In this document: positions 21,101 through 32,536 of the stretch, piece after piece
How the letters are laid out: each line of letters opens with the position of its first letter
Numbering within the stretch: the stretch's first letter is position 1
Position numbers and translations under genes: made by a program
The notes under the pieces: generated by a model
Databases searched by the model: none
What the model was told of the DNA's origin: nothing
The model's input: only the letters and a program-made list of their open reading frames with translations
From: Iris pallida
Lineage: Eukaryota; Streptophyta; Magnoliopsida; Asparagales; Iridaceae
Direction of reading: 5' to 3'
Assembly (NCBI GenBank): GCA_029216955.1
Contig: JANAVB010005597.1
Location: 44,451,466 to 44,515,465 of the forward strand
DNA: 64,000 bases

Positions 21101-22219
21101 TGATCTGACTAAGGTGAACCGCTTCATGCCTGGAATATCAAAAGATACACTCCCTCTACGACAATCTATTGTCGCATGACTGTCTTTCAGCCAGTCCATG
21201 CCTAAGATAACGTCAAAATTTTTAACAGAAAATTCTATCGACCGGGCGGGTAAGGAATGCCCGCAAACTACGATGCTACATGCTAGAATAACTCTACTAA
21301 CTCCTACGAGTCCATTACCAGTGAGTATATTTAACCTCCCTGGCAATGCCTCGAATTCCATTTCTAGCCGTGTTACAAATTGTGCAGATATAAATGAGTG
21401 TGATGCTCCCGAATCAAACAATGCTACTGCGGGATAAGAGGCGACGAGAATGTTACCTGCCACAACATCTTCCGATGCCAATGCCTCTTCCAAGGACAGA
21501 GTGAATGCCTGTCCTCGACCTTCTTGTTGGTTCCCATGCTGCGGCCTAGCCTGGTGCTGCCGCTGGCCCCTGCCTTGGTGATACTGGGGTGGTCTATGCT
21601 GGTGTTGCTGTATTGGCGGTCCCTGCTGCCGAAACATTTGAGCCTGTGTCATGAACGGGCGCTGTGCCAACGGCCTCACTGCTACCGCTGGCCCTCGATA
21701 CTGTCCTGCCCCTGGTGCTGGCAGAGCAGGAAACTGTTGTACTGGTCCTCCTGACCTCGAATTCAGGAGACATGTGGTAACCCGATGATCTGGATTCCTA
21801 TATATCAAACACTGCCCGTTCAATGTCCGACACACATCTCTAGTGTGCCCTATCTTTCCGCAATAAGTACAGCCTGCTGGGGGTTGCTGGTTCTTTCTCT
21901 GTTGCTGTTGCTGCTGCCTGGGTGGTGCTGGCCCTCGCATTGCCACATCGTGAATGCGAATGCCAAGGGACGGTGCTGTTGTTCGGGGTGCTGCTCCCCC
22001 TCCTCCTTCAATCTGACTGTGTGATCTCTTCTGACCTCCAGTCCTTGCCGTGATCCTCTGAGTGGTGATCTCATGCCTCCGAGTGGCTGTCAATATCTCA
22101 TCGAAAGTCTGGTAATTGTGCCCCTCTATCAACTGTAAGAGTTCAAGATGAAACCCTTGCTGAAACCTCATAGCCCTCTGGCTCTCTCTGGCTACCATCT
22201 CCGGGGCGAACCTACTCAA
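18188..22219 (-). pseudogene. pol: Gypsy pol: protease, RT, RNase H, integrase, chromodomain
   Basis: A single minus-strand frame carries, in order: the last part of gag with a knuckle ([14 protein letters not shown]), protease ([10 protein letters not shown]), reverse transcriptase ([12 protein letters not shown], then FLDDILVYS), RNase H ([11 protein letters not shown]), the zinc-finger and core of the integrase ([31 protein letters not shown]), and the integrase tail with a DVFHVSQLR motif. It ends in a degenerate chromodomain-like segment, WGHHSFGESTWERE. Chromodomains of this group bind modified histones and steer insertion into heterochromatin. Two in-frame stops interrupt it: TAA at about 20498, a few codons before the catalytic DD, and TAA at about 18905 inside the integrase core. 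The rest is open. Confidence 0.92.
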
Positions 22220-22911
22220 TCTGTAGAACTCCGCTGCATAAGCATCTACCGTCTTGCCAGCCTATCTGAGGTTGATAAACTTCTGTTGTAGCTCAAACTG
22301 TGCCACAACTCCATAATACTTTGTCTTGAATCTTGCTGTAAAATCGTCCCAAGCCACAGGACGTCTGATGCCTACCTCCTCTGATTCCCACCAATCACGT
22401 GCGAGATCCTGAAGTAACAACTTCACCTGATCCACACGTTATTCTGTCGACACCTTAGCGGCTGTCAGAATAGCCTCAATATCCTGAAGCCATGCATCTA
22501 CTGAGATGGCATCCTCCGTGCCTTCGAAAGGCGGGGGTTGTACTTACAAAACCTGGCTGATGCTCCTGAATCTGTTCTCACTCCTCTTTCCAAAGCCGTC
22601 TGCAATCCTTGGTTGAGCAACAAATTCTGCTCTTGTAACTGAGCGTGCATGCGTTGCTGGGCCAACATCTGATATTGCTGAGTAGCCATCATCCCTCTCA
22701 TGATCTCCAGAAGGGCTGGTGTATCCACTTCCACTGGGGTAGGTGGAACTATGGGTGGTGTAGGAACCTTCGGATACTGCGGTCCAGCTGCTGGTTCCAC
22801 TATCACTTCTTCTTGGATATTCTCTTGAGGTAGTACTGGCCCTTGTTGTTGACCGACCTGGTCATGTTGCCCATGTTGCCCTTGTTGCTGCTGTCCAGCC
22901 CTGACAGACAC
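22220..22911 (-). pseudogene. gag: Gypsy gag, frameshifted
   Basis: The N-terminus is a Gln/Pro-rich segment starting at the ATG near 22911. A frameshift near 22530 follows. The retrotransposon gag domain then reads in the pol frame (RDWWESEEVG, TARFKTKYYG motifs) with stops near 22440 and 22264, before joining the open pol frame at 22219. Gag and pol of this family are normally one polyprotein. Confidence 0.8.
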
Positions 22912-23119
22912 GGACGAGGCGACCTAAGAAAAGGGACAAGAGAACAATCAAACGACCGGATATGAAGGATCAATGAAGCCAAAGGATACGGAAAGGTCAA
23001 GCTAGGATTGAGAACAATGAATCATGAGATCAAGAAGAAACATGTGCGATTGAGACATCCTAAAATCAAAGTACCCCACAAGTCTGAAACCAGACCTGCA
23101 TGGGCCACCACTAAAACCT
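22912..23119 (-). other. Gypsy 5' leader
   Basis: This short leader lies between the 5' LTR edge (23120) and gag. I could not recognise a standard tRNA-Met primer site. The minus strand reads aggttttagtggtggccc next to the LTR, so the site is either degenerate or for another tRNA. Confidence 0.5.
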
Positions 23120-25860
23120 TCTCACGCCCCAGAATCAGAATACTGGAGAGCGGGAGAATGACTCAGCCAGCTACGTACTACGGGTAGATGAATACCGTAT
23201 AATACGATCAATGCTGTCTAAAAGACAAGGGGGTGTATACTACATGAAAGTCTCACTATGGTCACTTCACAACTATTGTCTCAATCATTCAAACAAGAAG
23301 TAATAACAGAGGACATTTAAGAATAAGCAATAAGGCGTCCCAAACGCTTAGTCAAAATATTCTTGAGATCTGGCTTTACAAAACATAGCCAGATGATATA
23401 GCAACATATACACAATTGTTATCAGCTGCAGTCTGACTTAATTACAATTATGTAAAAGTAAGTATAAGACAATCCGACTAACATGTCGGTGCCAAACGGC
23501 AAAATATAAAGTAAGTAACAAAACGAGCGGGGAAGTAAGGAACCCACTCGAGTCCTCCTGCGATTATTCCTCTAGTATTGACCATCTTGGAGGTAGAAGT
23601 AAGCTGAGTCCTCGAGAACCGGCTCTAAATCTGGCCATGCAAAACCAGAGAGGTTAGACCTCTAATAGCAAGTATCACAAGGAAGCACGATATGAGGAGT
23701 TAAAACCAGTAATAAGAGAATAGGATATATAGATCTCTGCTTGCTACTAGGATTCACATAATGTCACGACACTTCGAACCATCCTTCCAACCAAATAAGG
23801 ACAGAGATTGGCCCGTCATGTCTCGACACTCTGATCATCTTAGTTAGTTAACAGAGTAGGTACATTACACAAACAAATCAGTTTAACCGGCCATGCAACT
23901 ACTACGGCTTGCTACTGTGAGTCCCAAGTTATCCTGGAATTATGCGATAAGGATTTCTCAGTTCTTACTATGGGCAAGCAAGGCTAGTCTATCCAATCAA
24001 TCAATTACGCCAATCATAAATTAGACGAGTCCCAGTGGGACGTCCGTCATCAATATACAATATACAATAATATAAGCAGACACCGCTTCCTGCCCGTGTG
24101 GCTGATTTGCAGTATCTGTGGGAACCAGCCGGCCTGTCGGGCACTAATAGTTCCAAAGAGGGCTGCCATGTAAGAACTCAAAAATCTATACTCTCCATAC
24201 AATCATTATTTTATTTAACTTAGTAGCCTCTATGTTAAGTGAAATCCCATACCGTGGATCATGGTCATTCAGAATAAGTACTTCCGTACAAGGTACGATA
24301 TGCCCAACTCTACAACGATACCCGTGCGGTTAAGTTGTAGGTCTTACATAGCGTAATGCAACAATTAAAACTAATCACGGAATAATCATGCCTTGACCAT
24401 AGAGTACACATGCTGCTTTCGTAAAATAAATAAATAAATTGTAGCCTGCATGTATCTATATGTCAATATTCGGGATTGGCCAATCGATTACAAATATGAA
24501 CGTGTCTTATTCTATTTAATTCAATAAGACGACTAGCCAGTCTCTTAGTTCCATCTAGGAACGCATGATCAATAATTAATCAAGATAACAATCAATGTTA
24601 ATTATGCCAAATTCGAGGAATAAAAATTAGGAAATAAATAATCTCATGCGCCTGAAGAATGAAGATTCATGCGGCTGTGGGAAATGATTGGGAAATAAAT
24701 AATCTCATGCACTGTAGGAAATGATTGGGAAATAAATAAGCTCATACGCCTGAGGAATGAAGATTCATGCGGCTGTGGAAAATGATTGGGAAATAAATAA
24801 TCTCATGCGCTGTGGGAAATGATTGGAAAATAAATAAGCTCATGCGCCTGAAGAATAAAGATTCATGCGGCTGTGAGAAATAATTGGGAAATAAATAAGC
24901 TCATGCGCTGTGGGAAATGATTGGGAAATAAATAAGCTCATGCGCCTGAGGAATGAAGATTCATGCGACTGTGGGAAATGATTGAGAAATAAATAATCTC
25001 ATGCGCTGTGGGAAATGATTGAGAAATAAATAAGCTCATGCGCCTGAGGAATGAAGATTCGTGCGGCTGTGGAAAATGATTGGGAAATAAATAATTTCAT
25101 GCGCTGTGAAAAATGATTGGGAAATAAATAAGCTCATGCGCCTGAGGAATAAAGATTCGTGCGGCTGTGACTGTTCTTCTTCTCCGAATTTTCTGAGAAC
25201 AGAACCATGGAAGAGAACTATGGAAGCCATTGCTTCCAAGCTCCATAAATCCTTTATCCCAAGCCCAAATATGGACTTCCATAGGTCAAAATTGGGTAGA
25301 ACGAAATTCTCTACAACATGGAACCATCGAAACTTGAAGATAACAAAGTTTACTAGATCAAAACCTAAGAAATCCGAAAATGTATCAAACTTAGATCTAC
25401 AACAAATAAGCCATGGAAATTGAAAATGCTAAGTACTAAAGAGACTAAGAATCAAATAAGGAAGATGATGGAACAATAATAATGGAGATCCATTAGGAAG
25501 CAAGTTGGCACTTACCTTGCTCTCCTAGGTTGGTGGGAGAGTTATGAGGAAGAAGAAGAGTAATGAGAAGAAGTAATGAAGAGAGAAAGGGTTTGGGGCT
25601 TTAAATGGGGTGGTGGTAGGTGGGGGTTTATTTTGATTCATGATGAACCAACATAATTAAACCAATCTGAGCCGAACCCATAGCAAAGCTAAAGCAGAGT
25701 ATAAAAGCAGAAAGTAAAGTACAAAAATGAAATTGCAGGAAATTAATTAACATAAAATTAAAGGATTTAAATAGAGAGCAATACAAGATAAATATAAAAT
25801 ATTTATATTTAAACAGTACATGCATTCTAAAAATACGTATTCTGGGAATGGGAAGTGACA
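23120..25860 (-). repeat. Gypsy 5' LTR
   Basis: The 2741-bp LTR is uninterrupted and matches 5493-5667 plus 15335-17927. In plus-strand order it starts tctcacgcccc, where the TG terminus has changed to TC, and ends ggaagtgaca followed by the duplication attat. It preserves the empty site of Sirevirus 2 (cattcaaacaagaag, near 23287). A minisatellite lies at about 24625-25170. Confidence 0.94.
24625..25170 (-). repeat. 97-bp minisatellite in Gypsy 5' LTR
   Basis: About six copies of the unit described for the 3' LTR are present, marked by cctgaggaatgaagattc-type words near 24650, 24748, 24847, 24945, 25043 and 25140. The left array has an extra half unit at its start. Confidence 0.87.
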
Positions 25861-27185
25861 ATTATGATGAGATCTTTTCGCCTGTCGTCAAGCATTCGTC
25901 TATTCGGGTGGTGCTAGCATTGGCAGCCAGTCTCGACTTGGAGCACGAGAAGATGGACGTGAAGACGGCATTCCTCTACGGTGATCTTGAGGAGGAGCTA
26001 TACATGGAGCAGCCAGAGAGATTCTGTGGGAAGGGCAAGTCACATTTGGTCTGCCGGTTGAGAAAGAGCTTGTATGGTCTGAAGCAGGCTCTGAGACAGT
26101 GGTACAGAAAGTTTGAGTCGTTTATGGGGGAGCATGGTTATGCACGGACGACGTCAGATCACTGTGTATTTATGAGATATTTTGTCGATGATGATTTTAT
26201 TATTTTATTGCTCTATGTAGATGATATGCTATTAGTGGGTCAGAATGCCACTAGGATAGCGGAGTTGAAGCGCCAACTGGGTGCTGCCTTCTCTATGAAG
26301 GAGTTGGGCGCAGCAAAGACTATTCTTGGGATGGAGATCAGCCGAGAGAGAGAGTCAAAGATGCTACATTTGTCCCAAAAGTAGTACATTCATCGAGTAC
26401 TTCAGCGTTTCGGGATGGACGGGTCGAAGAAAGTGAGTTACCCCCTTGCGGCTCACTTTAAGTTCACTGAGGAGCAGTGTCCATTTATCGAGGATAAAAA
26501 GGAAGATATGGAGCTGGTTCCATATGCTTCAGCTGTGGGGAGCCTTATGTATGCTATGGTGTGTACGAGGCCAGACATCGTTCATGCAGTTGGCACAGTT
26601 AGCAGGTATCTTTCAAATCCTGGAAGGGTACATTGGAGTGCGGTCAAGTAGATTTTACGATATCTTCAGGGCACTGTCGATTGGAGACTTTCTTTTGGTG
26701 GTGACGAGCTGAAGCTGGTTGGGTATACTGACGCTGATATGACTGGAGATGTAGACATGAGACGATCGACTTCGGGCTATATGATGATATTTGTCGGAGG
26801 AGCGGTATCGTGGCAGTCGCGATTGCAGAAGTGTGTTGCCTTGTCGACGACGGAGGCAGAATACATTACGGCGACAGAGGCTTGCAAGGAGCTGCTATGG
26901 ATGAAGAAACTGTTGCAGGAAATGGGGCTGAAGCAAGAGCAGTATACTTTGCTTTGTGGCAGTCAGAGTGCTATTCACCTTGTCAAGAACCAGACATTTC
27001 ATAGTCGGTCCAAGCACATCGAGACTCGGTATCATTGGATACGGGATGTGGTTGAAAAGAAGGAAGCGGCGCTTAAGAAGGTTCATACTGATGACAATGG
27101 AGTGGACATGCTCACGAAGGTTCTACCGAGGGAAAAGTTTGAGTACTGCAGGCAGATCGTCGGGATGACGACCTCCTCCACCTAG
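25861..27185 (+). pseudogene. pol: Copia A reverse transcriptase and RNase H, main piece
   Basis: The frame resumes after the Gypsy with DEIFSPVV, then MDVKTAFLYGDLEEELYMEQ, YGLKQA, the catalytic YVDDMLLVG, the PYASAVGSLMYAMVCTRPD block and RNase H (ADMTGD, STTEAEYITATEA, a SKHIETRYHWIRD block). It ends at TAG 27183-27185. Two further in-frame TAG codons break it, at about 26382-26384 and 26649-26651. An SQSA block replaces the common DSQSA. The motifs place it with Tork/TNT1-like copia, close to Copia B (40271-44284). Confidence 0.92.
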
Positions 27186-27202
27186 TTGTGAAGGGAGAGA
27201 TT

Positions 27203-28025
27203 TGTTGGAGTGGGTGGGGTTTCCAACCTATGTGGAGAAGACCCCGGAGTGCGACGAGCGCCGTCTGTGTGTCAGAGAAGCTCGGAGAGGTGACGAGGCC
27301 AGTCGGAGAAGACGAAGAAGCTCGGGAGCAGTCGGAAGGAGCTGCTGGAAGAGGGGGAGCAGAGTTCAGGCCGAACTCTGCCCCAGGCAGAGTTCTGGCC
27401 GAACTCTGCCTTCCTGTTCCAGAACTGTTATGATGCCAGGACACAGAGTTCTGGCCGAACTCTGCCCCAGGACAGAGTTCTGGCCGAACTCTGTGTCGTC
27501 GGGGCTGAAGCATTTTTCAGGGTAATTTATCACCATTAGATCGTATCCTACGGTCCAGGTTTTGCTGCAGATTAGGAGGTTTATACATGATTATTCCTAA
27601 CCCTAATCACAACACAACATTGAAGAACAAGAGAGAGAAAAGAGACAAGAGTGCCATTGCAACTTTGGAAGAAAAGAAAGAGGATTGAAGGCCGTTTTCG
27701 AAGGAGGATCGTATTCGGATAATATCTACTCGTCGTCTTTGTTCTTCGTAGCCTTGTAATCATTATTCTTGCTTCTAAGTGTTGTGGGGATCCGATTTAG
27801 ATCGAGAGAAGTTTGTAGAGGGTGTACTCTTTTATTTCAATAGTGAAGGCTTCTCAGGGTTGGACTCCGATCGTTCCGTGGTTTTTTCCACAAGGATTTT
27901 TCACGTCAAAAATTCTCTGTGTCTGCGTGGTTTGTTTTGGTGTTTTGGTTCGTGTATTATATTGCTCGGTTCTCTCGCAGATACTCTCTAGTTTGGGGAA
28001 ATGTTTTCGCGTTTTTTTCCCAACA
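27203..28025 (+). repeat. Copia A 3' LTR
   Basis: The LTR begins tgttggagtggg after the purine tract aagggagagat and ends tttcccaaca, with inverted termini tgttgg/ccaaca; it is 823 bp. It contains four copies of the agagtt(c/t)-ggcc-gaactct palindrome at about 27360-27380, 27388-27408, 27443-27463 and 27472-27492. The next bases, gttgt, are the presumed target duplication within Copia C. Confidence 0.85.
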
Positions 28026-29600
28026 GTTGTAAGAGCTCATTGTCTCTTGTGGCGGCATCCTTAGGAATTTTTTTCCTAAATTGCGTCACAGGCAAACATC
28101 TTTCATATAATTGACCCAGATGATTGATAGAAGGCAATCCTCTCACCATTAATTTGTAAATAATAATTTTAGTCTCCCAAAATCCAGATGTCCAAATTTT
28201 AAGTGCCAAAGTCAAGGAGTATCTCCATATGTACTATGCCTTTAGGTACATTGCCACATTATTTTGAATTGAGCAAGAACAACCTACTTCTTGTCATTGA
28301 CACTTTGATAATAAAATTATTTCGTTGATACCTTATTGCAAGGCTACGATATCTCAGTTGGATATCGTACCCTTTCTCTAAGAGTTGTCACATGTAGAAA
28401 ACATTATTTTTCAGATTTGGGACCATAAACATTGGAAATAAAACGATGTCTTCCATCTTTCAAGCGGATTAGAATTTTGCCTTTTCTTTTCGCCGGTATT
28501 GTGGATTTATCTCGGAAGGTGAGTTGTCGCCTATAGACTCATCAAGTTCCACGAACATGTTCTTGCTTCCACCCATATGGTTGCTTGCATCAGTGTCGAA
28601 GTACCAAGTATTCTTCTCTATACTTTCTTCTCATTTGTGTGCCAACAATGAAGTTGAGTTCTCTTGCATTTTTTTTTTCCAACATAGTGAGCTTTCTTCT
28701 TGATATTTCTAGTTGTGTTTCTATAATCCGATGCATAATGTCTAAGCTTATGACAATTATAGCAGTGAATGAAAGATTGTAATATCTTTGACTTCTATCG
28801 CTTCTTGTGAAGCTTGCTCTTCCACGTTCTTTTGTAGGATAGTTTTGACCTCTTTCTCCATTAGTGAATGTTTTGTAATGAGTTATACCTTTTATTTCAT
28901 GACCTCAACCATGATCACGACCACGACCTCTTTGATTTCTTTAGTTGTAAAGCTTTCTTTTTTTCTCCTTGAAGGTGAGTTGTGAAGGATTTAATCAAAT
29001 GTAACTTGCTTCTTATTTTTCCTTTTTTTTCATAGGCTTGTAATGGCTCTTAAGTTGCTCAAAAGTCATGGACTCCAAGTCTTTGGTTTCTTAATAGTTA
29101 CTACAATATTTTTAAATTATGGAAGCAAAGAGCAAAAAAAAAAAAAAAAATTTCATCGCTCGAGTGTTGATCATGCTTTCACTATTTCTTTTCAATTGAT
29201 TAACAATAGTTAAAACCCTAGCAAAATAATCTGGAATAGTTTCACTCTTTCATATGTAAAGCTTCAAATTCAGCTCTTATAGTTTGAAGGCGTACCTCAA
29301 TCCCCTTCTCCCCTCCTTTGCAAGAAAATAGAATTTTTGTCATGCTTATTTGGAGGTTGTTTCACTTTGAAATCAACTCGAACGCATCATCGTCTGAGGT
29401 TTGGTAGATGAGGAAGATCCCTCTTTCTTCAAGCTTTTAGAATCTCCTTGTGCTTGAGATAATGAAGCCTCATATTGTGGCTCAACATAGCCTTTTTCGA
29501 CAACCTCCATTGCATCTTGTGCTCCTAGCAAAGCCTTCATCTTAATGCTCCAATTAGCATTGTTGCTATTGTTGAGGACGAAAACTTAGAAGAGATTCAT
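28026..29600 (-). pseudogene. gag-pol: Copia C gag, protease and pre-integrase remnants
   Basis: No long ORF survives, but the minus strand shows a recognisable copia order. The gag start near 29560-29480 has the motif MKALLGAQDAMEVVEKGY. A degenerate zinc knuckle lies near 28725-28770 (IHCYNCHKLRHYASDY). The protease near 28560-28615 reads WYFDTDASNHMGG, with Asp where Gly normally follows the catalytic DT/DS. A KGKILIRLKDGRH block lies near 28470, and the pre-integrase domain near 28060-28200 reads MVRGLPSINH. Multiple stops and shifts intervene. It belongs to a copia lineage different from Copia A and B. Confidence 0.75.
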
Positions 29601-29648
29601 CTCGCTTACCTTATTCGACCTCGAACCGTCTTGCTCTGGTACCCACTT

Positions 29649-30069
29649 TGTTGGAATTGTTGTAGACCAACTAGCTAAAAAGAACTAATTTGGAGAGGAA
29701 GAAAATGTAGAAAAAAATTTGGAGGAAGAGAAGATTGGTAAGAAAAAAAAGTTTATAACAATACTAAGCTGTAATGTTTTGTTGTTTTTAAAAAGGAAGG
29801 GAGAGTACCCATATTTATATGGCTTTCAAGGAGTACACACTTATTCAAATATTTTATAGATCCTTATAGACTACAACTATAATACTATAACATTTCTAGA
29901 ACATAGATATCTTAAAACTACTAAGAACCTTCTAGATATAAAACATCTTAGAAATTAGACTAAACAAAAAACCAAAAGGGCTGAATGAACAAAGTCTAAT
30001 GGTTGTGAAACAGCTAGATTTGTTGGACTAAAAATATATGGTCACACAATCTAAGTTTATTTTTCAACA
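29649..30069 (-). repeat. Copia C 5' LTR
   Basis: In plus-strand order it runs tgttggaattg to tttttcaaca, 421 bp. On the minus strand its end is followed within four bases by tgggtaccagagc, a mutated tRNA-Met primer site (29633-29645). The 3' partner is off-window, so the boundary rests on terminal bases and the primer site only. Confidence 0.65.
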
Positions 30070-30677
30070 TATTGGTACCAGAAAGATCTCATTTTGTTGC
30101 CTTTCGCTTAAACCCAAGCCCAACCCTGTCAATATGCATGACTGTTTTATTCAGTTTTTCAGCCTGCTTGCTCTGTTCTCTTCATATGCACTGGCTTTAA
30201 ATTAAGCTCTCTCACTTTTCGTTAATGATTTCCATGATACATAAAATGTACTGTTTTAAACCGGGAACTTATATTTGATACATGTCTTTTGGAAAACATA
30301 TCTTTACATGTGCAACGAAATGGTCTAAAATTGAAGAGTTGATTGCCCTTTCAAAACTGAATCCCAGCTATTGATGATCGAAAGCGAAGCAAGCTTTACA
30401 CAAGACGATGCCTTCTCAAGACAGCGTGCATTTGAAAGCCTTGAGAACCCAGTAGAAGTGAAATGAATGAGATTGAAACGAACAGTCCAAATAATATTAT
30501 GTAACTAGAATCAAGATTTTTGACCAACCATGTAGAGGAGAAAACAGAGACAAAATGAAGAAAACATGGAACTTCAATCCAAATAATATTACTAATTGGT
30601 TCTTTGTAGCAAAGCAAGAAATATATCATCACTAATGGCAATAAGCAGTCATTCACTACGAAGTAGCCGTCATTGAA
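30070..30677. other. 3' flank of the KNOX gene, no gene seen
   Basis: This AT-rich stretch lies between Copia C and the KNOX stop codon. On the minus strand it would hold the KNOX 3' untranslated region and polyadenylation site. I see no coding or repeat structure. Confidence 0.5.
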
Positions 30678-31230
30678 TCAGGGGCCTAGGCGATAACTGG
30701 AGTCGCCCATGAACTGCCCTCCCATGTAGAGAGCAGCAGCAGCATTTTGCGGGTGACAAGCGTCCATCACCACGAACTGCATATCCTCCGATGGCTTCCA
30801 GTGCCTCTTCCTCTGGTTTATGAACCAGTTGTTGATCTGCTTCTGATCGAGCCCCGTAGATTCTGCCAGCGCCACCTTCTCCGTCTCCTGCTCGCCATAT
30901 AGACTCATAAGACTCTCATAGGTGACAAGGAAAGCTCGTATCGTTACCGATCAGCGTCGACATTGTTTGGACGTACCGACGGATATGGCCATTTGTAGTG
31001 AAGCTCCCACCAGCTGAGAAGCTTCTGGCGGGCCTCCTTGGGAAGCTTGCCCTTCTTCTTCTTTTTTGAGAGCTCGCGCCTGAGGCTGCTAAGATACCCA
31101 CTGTACTTCTTCAGGAGATGGTGCTTCAGCTCTTTATCTTCAGCATGAGGGTCAATCTCGGTGTGTTCCGCTTGTGCACCACTGCCGTCTTGGTCTTCTT
31201 CGGAGGAACCAACTTCTTGGTACATTTCGC
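30678..31230 (-). CDS. class I KNOX homeobox gene, last two exons (ELK and TALE homeodomain)
   Basis: Two minus-strand exons join in frame: 31230-30977 and 30887-30678. The 89-bp intron between them has donor gtacgt and acceptor gagcag. The upstream exon begins after gattttgcag (acceptor) with an acidic linker. It then carries the ELK domain ([17 protein letters not shown]), the basic [13 protein letters not shown] segment and the first homeodomain helices up to HYKWPYPS. The last exon supplies [10 protein letters not shown], the recognition helix [15 protein letters not shown] and a tail ending [10 protein letters not shown]. That tail points to the KNAT2/KNAT6-like group of class I, transcription factors that maintain the shoot meristem. 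The KNOX1/KNOX2 exons were not found upstream; that DNA is filled with transposons. It may be a live gene with a giant intron, or a stranded 3' fragment. Confidence 0.85.
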
Positions 31231-31456
31231 CTGCAAAATCGGGGGATTGTGTAAATTAAGGAGAAAAACAACAACAATCAACTGAAGTTCAACAACAATC
31301 AATTTCTTGTAAAGCTTATTTCTCAGGACAAACTCATGCAGATGAACAATTGGTAACGGATGCAAAATAATTGCAGATCGTGATAGAAGTTTGTATCAAT
31401 TTGAACATCCAAGCGAGACGGATACATGTTGGATACATTAAAGTTAATGTGCAACA
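31231..31456 (-). other. KNOX intron upstream of the ELK exon
   Basis: This non-coding DNA follows the ELK exon acceptor at 31231-31232. It is AT-rich and shows no exon. A solo LTR starts at 31462, with caact duplicated around it. Confidence 0.55.
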
Positions 31457-31461
31457 CAACT

Positions 31462-32511
31462 TGATGTGTCGGATATATGTAGTGTAGCATAAAGAATAGG
31501 GCTTCAAGCTTGGTAGAAGTTAGGAATTACAAAACAGAAACTGTATTACATAGAGAAAACACGATCAAATTCTACTCTTTTGTATGTAGATCCACTCCTA
31601 CGAAACATACACTTTGTTATCAATCGCTTTCAAGAACCAACAAGATCTGATTGCAATAAGTAGCAATCGGACTTACTGTTGAGATCGGACATCTCCCACA
31701 AGCACTCCAATACCGTATCTGAAACTAACCGCAACATAAATTTAGCCAACCCACCTGAGATAACCAACCCCGTCTAACGCGAGTACCAAGCACAAATAAG
31801 AACAACGTATATGGTCGGTGACTACGTCATCTGGACAAATCACAATATATATAACTTATGTGAAATTACAAGATTGAATAAAACCATTGTTTAACCCTTT
31901 ATCCTAATAGGTTCAACTTCCTTACCACAATCAAGAAGAAAAGACAAAGATTACAATGAAATCACTCACTCTATCCGTAACTATCTCCCTGAACAAAGAA
32001 GTTGACTCCTCGATCAGATCTTCTCTTCCATTTGTCTTGATTGATGAGTCCTAAGAGCAAAGTATGAACTTTCTCTTAAATTTCATGCGGACAAGCACCA
32101 TGAATCTCCTCCTTGTACCTTTCTTTGTGCTCCACCCACAACCTATATAAATAGGACGAGAAACTTATTTTAGGTCATACTAGAATTCCTAAAATAGCCC
32201 ACCATCAGATCTGTCCGTCAAAGAAATCCAACGGTACTGATTCAAACTCAAAACCCTTCAGCCCTGACGACACCGAACTCGGACAGAGTTCGGTCTGGTC
32301 AATGTAGAACAGTTCAGGAACAAAATCACAAACTCGGAGAGGGACCGAACTCTAACCGAGTTATGTCCCTCTCAGCCAGACTTGATCCAGCACTTACCGA
32401 CATTCTAATGTTGTACTGATTTACCATCGCAATAAAAGAGCACGTATCGAGGCACGACGTGAAGTCACACAATATGGCTATATTTGCAGAATAAGTGTAC
32501 TAATGCCAACA
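31462..32511 (-). repeat. solo LTR of a Sirevirus-like element, TSD caact
   Basis: The 1050-bp LTR is flanked by caact at 31457-31461 and 32512-32516. On the minus strand it starts tgttggcattag, like Sirevirus 1 (tgttggcacat), and ends acacatca. A TATA-like cctatataaatagg lies near 32142-32155. Upstream of it is the inverted repeat accgaactc/gagttcggt near 32272-32295. There are no coding remnants, so it arose by LTR-LTR recombination. Confidence 0.82.
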
Positions 32512-32536
32512 CAACTATGAAAGACTTGTACTCTTA

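Larger units (their letters stand above)
5493..25860 (-). mobile_element. complete Gypsy chromovirus (Tekay/Del-like), TSD attat
   Basis: On the minus strand this is a full LTR retrotransposon. The 5' LTR is at 23120-25860, gag-pol with a C-terminal chromodomain-like segment at 18188-22911, a polypurine tract lies just above 17927, and the 3' LTR runs 5493-17927 with Sirevirus 2 inside it. The LTR ends form a short inverted repeat, tgtcac/gtgaca. The target duplication attat is exact at 5488-5492 and 25861-25865. Excluding the nested Sirevirus, the element is about 10.7 kb with LTRs of about 2.75 kb. The chromodomain and long LTRs fit the Tekay/Del lineage. Stops in gag and pol make it non-autonomous today. 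Confidence 0.92.
5258..28025 (+). mobile_element. Copia A (Tork/TNT1-like), split by a nested Gypsy
   Basis: This Ty1/copia element is visible in two pieces, 5258-5492 and 25861-28025. A Gypsy (5493-25860) interrupts the reverse-transcriptase reading frame, and the five-base duplication attat (5488-5492 and 25861-25865) marks the join. The reading continues across it from the GVDY motif to the DEIFSPVV motif. The left part (LTR, gag, integrase) is off-window beyond another Gypsy LTR at 4550-5257. The 3' LTR ends at 28025 inside Copia C. Copia A is therefore younger than Copia C and older than the elements nested in it. Confidence 0.88.
28026..30069 (-). mobile_element. Copia C remnant, 5' half on the minus strand
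   Basis: This decayed copia element reads right to left: 5' LTR 29649-30069, primer site near 29633-29645, gag and protease remnants down to 28026. There it is cut inside the pre-integrase domain by Copia A. Its integrase, RT and 3' LTR would lie beyond the left edge of the window. It is the oldest layer of the nest. Confidence 0.8.
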
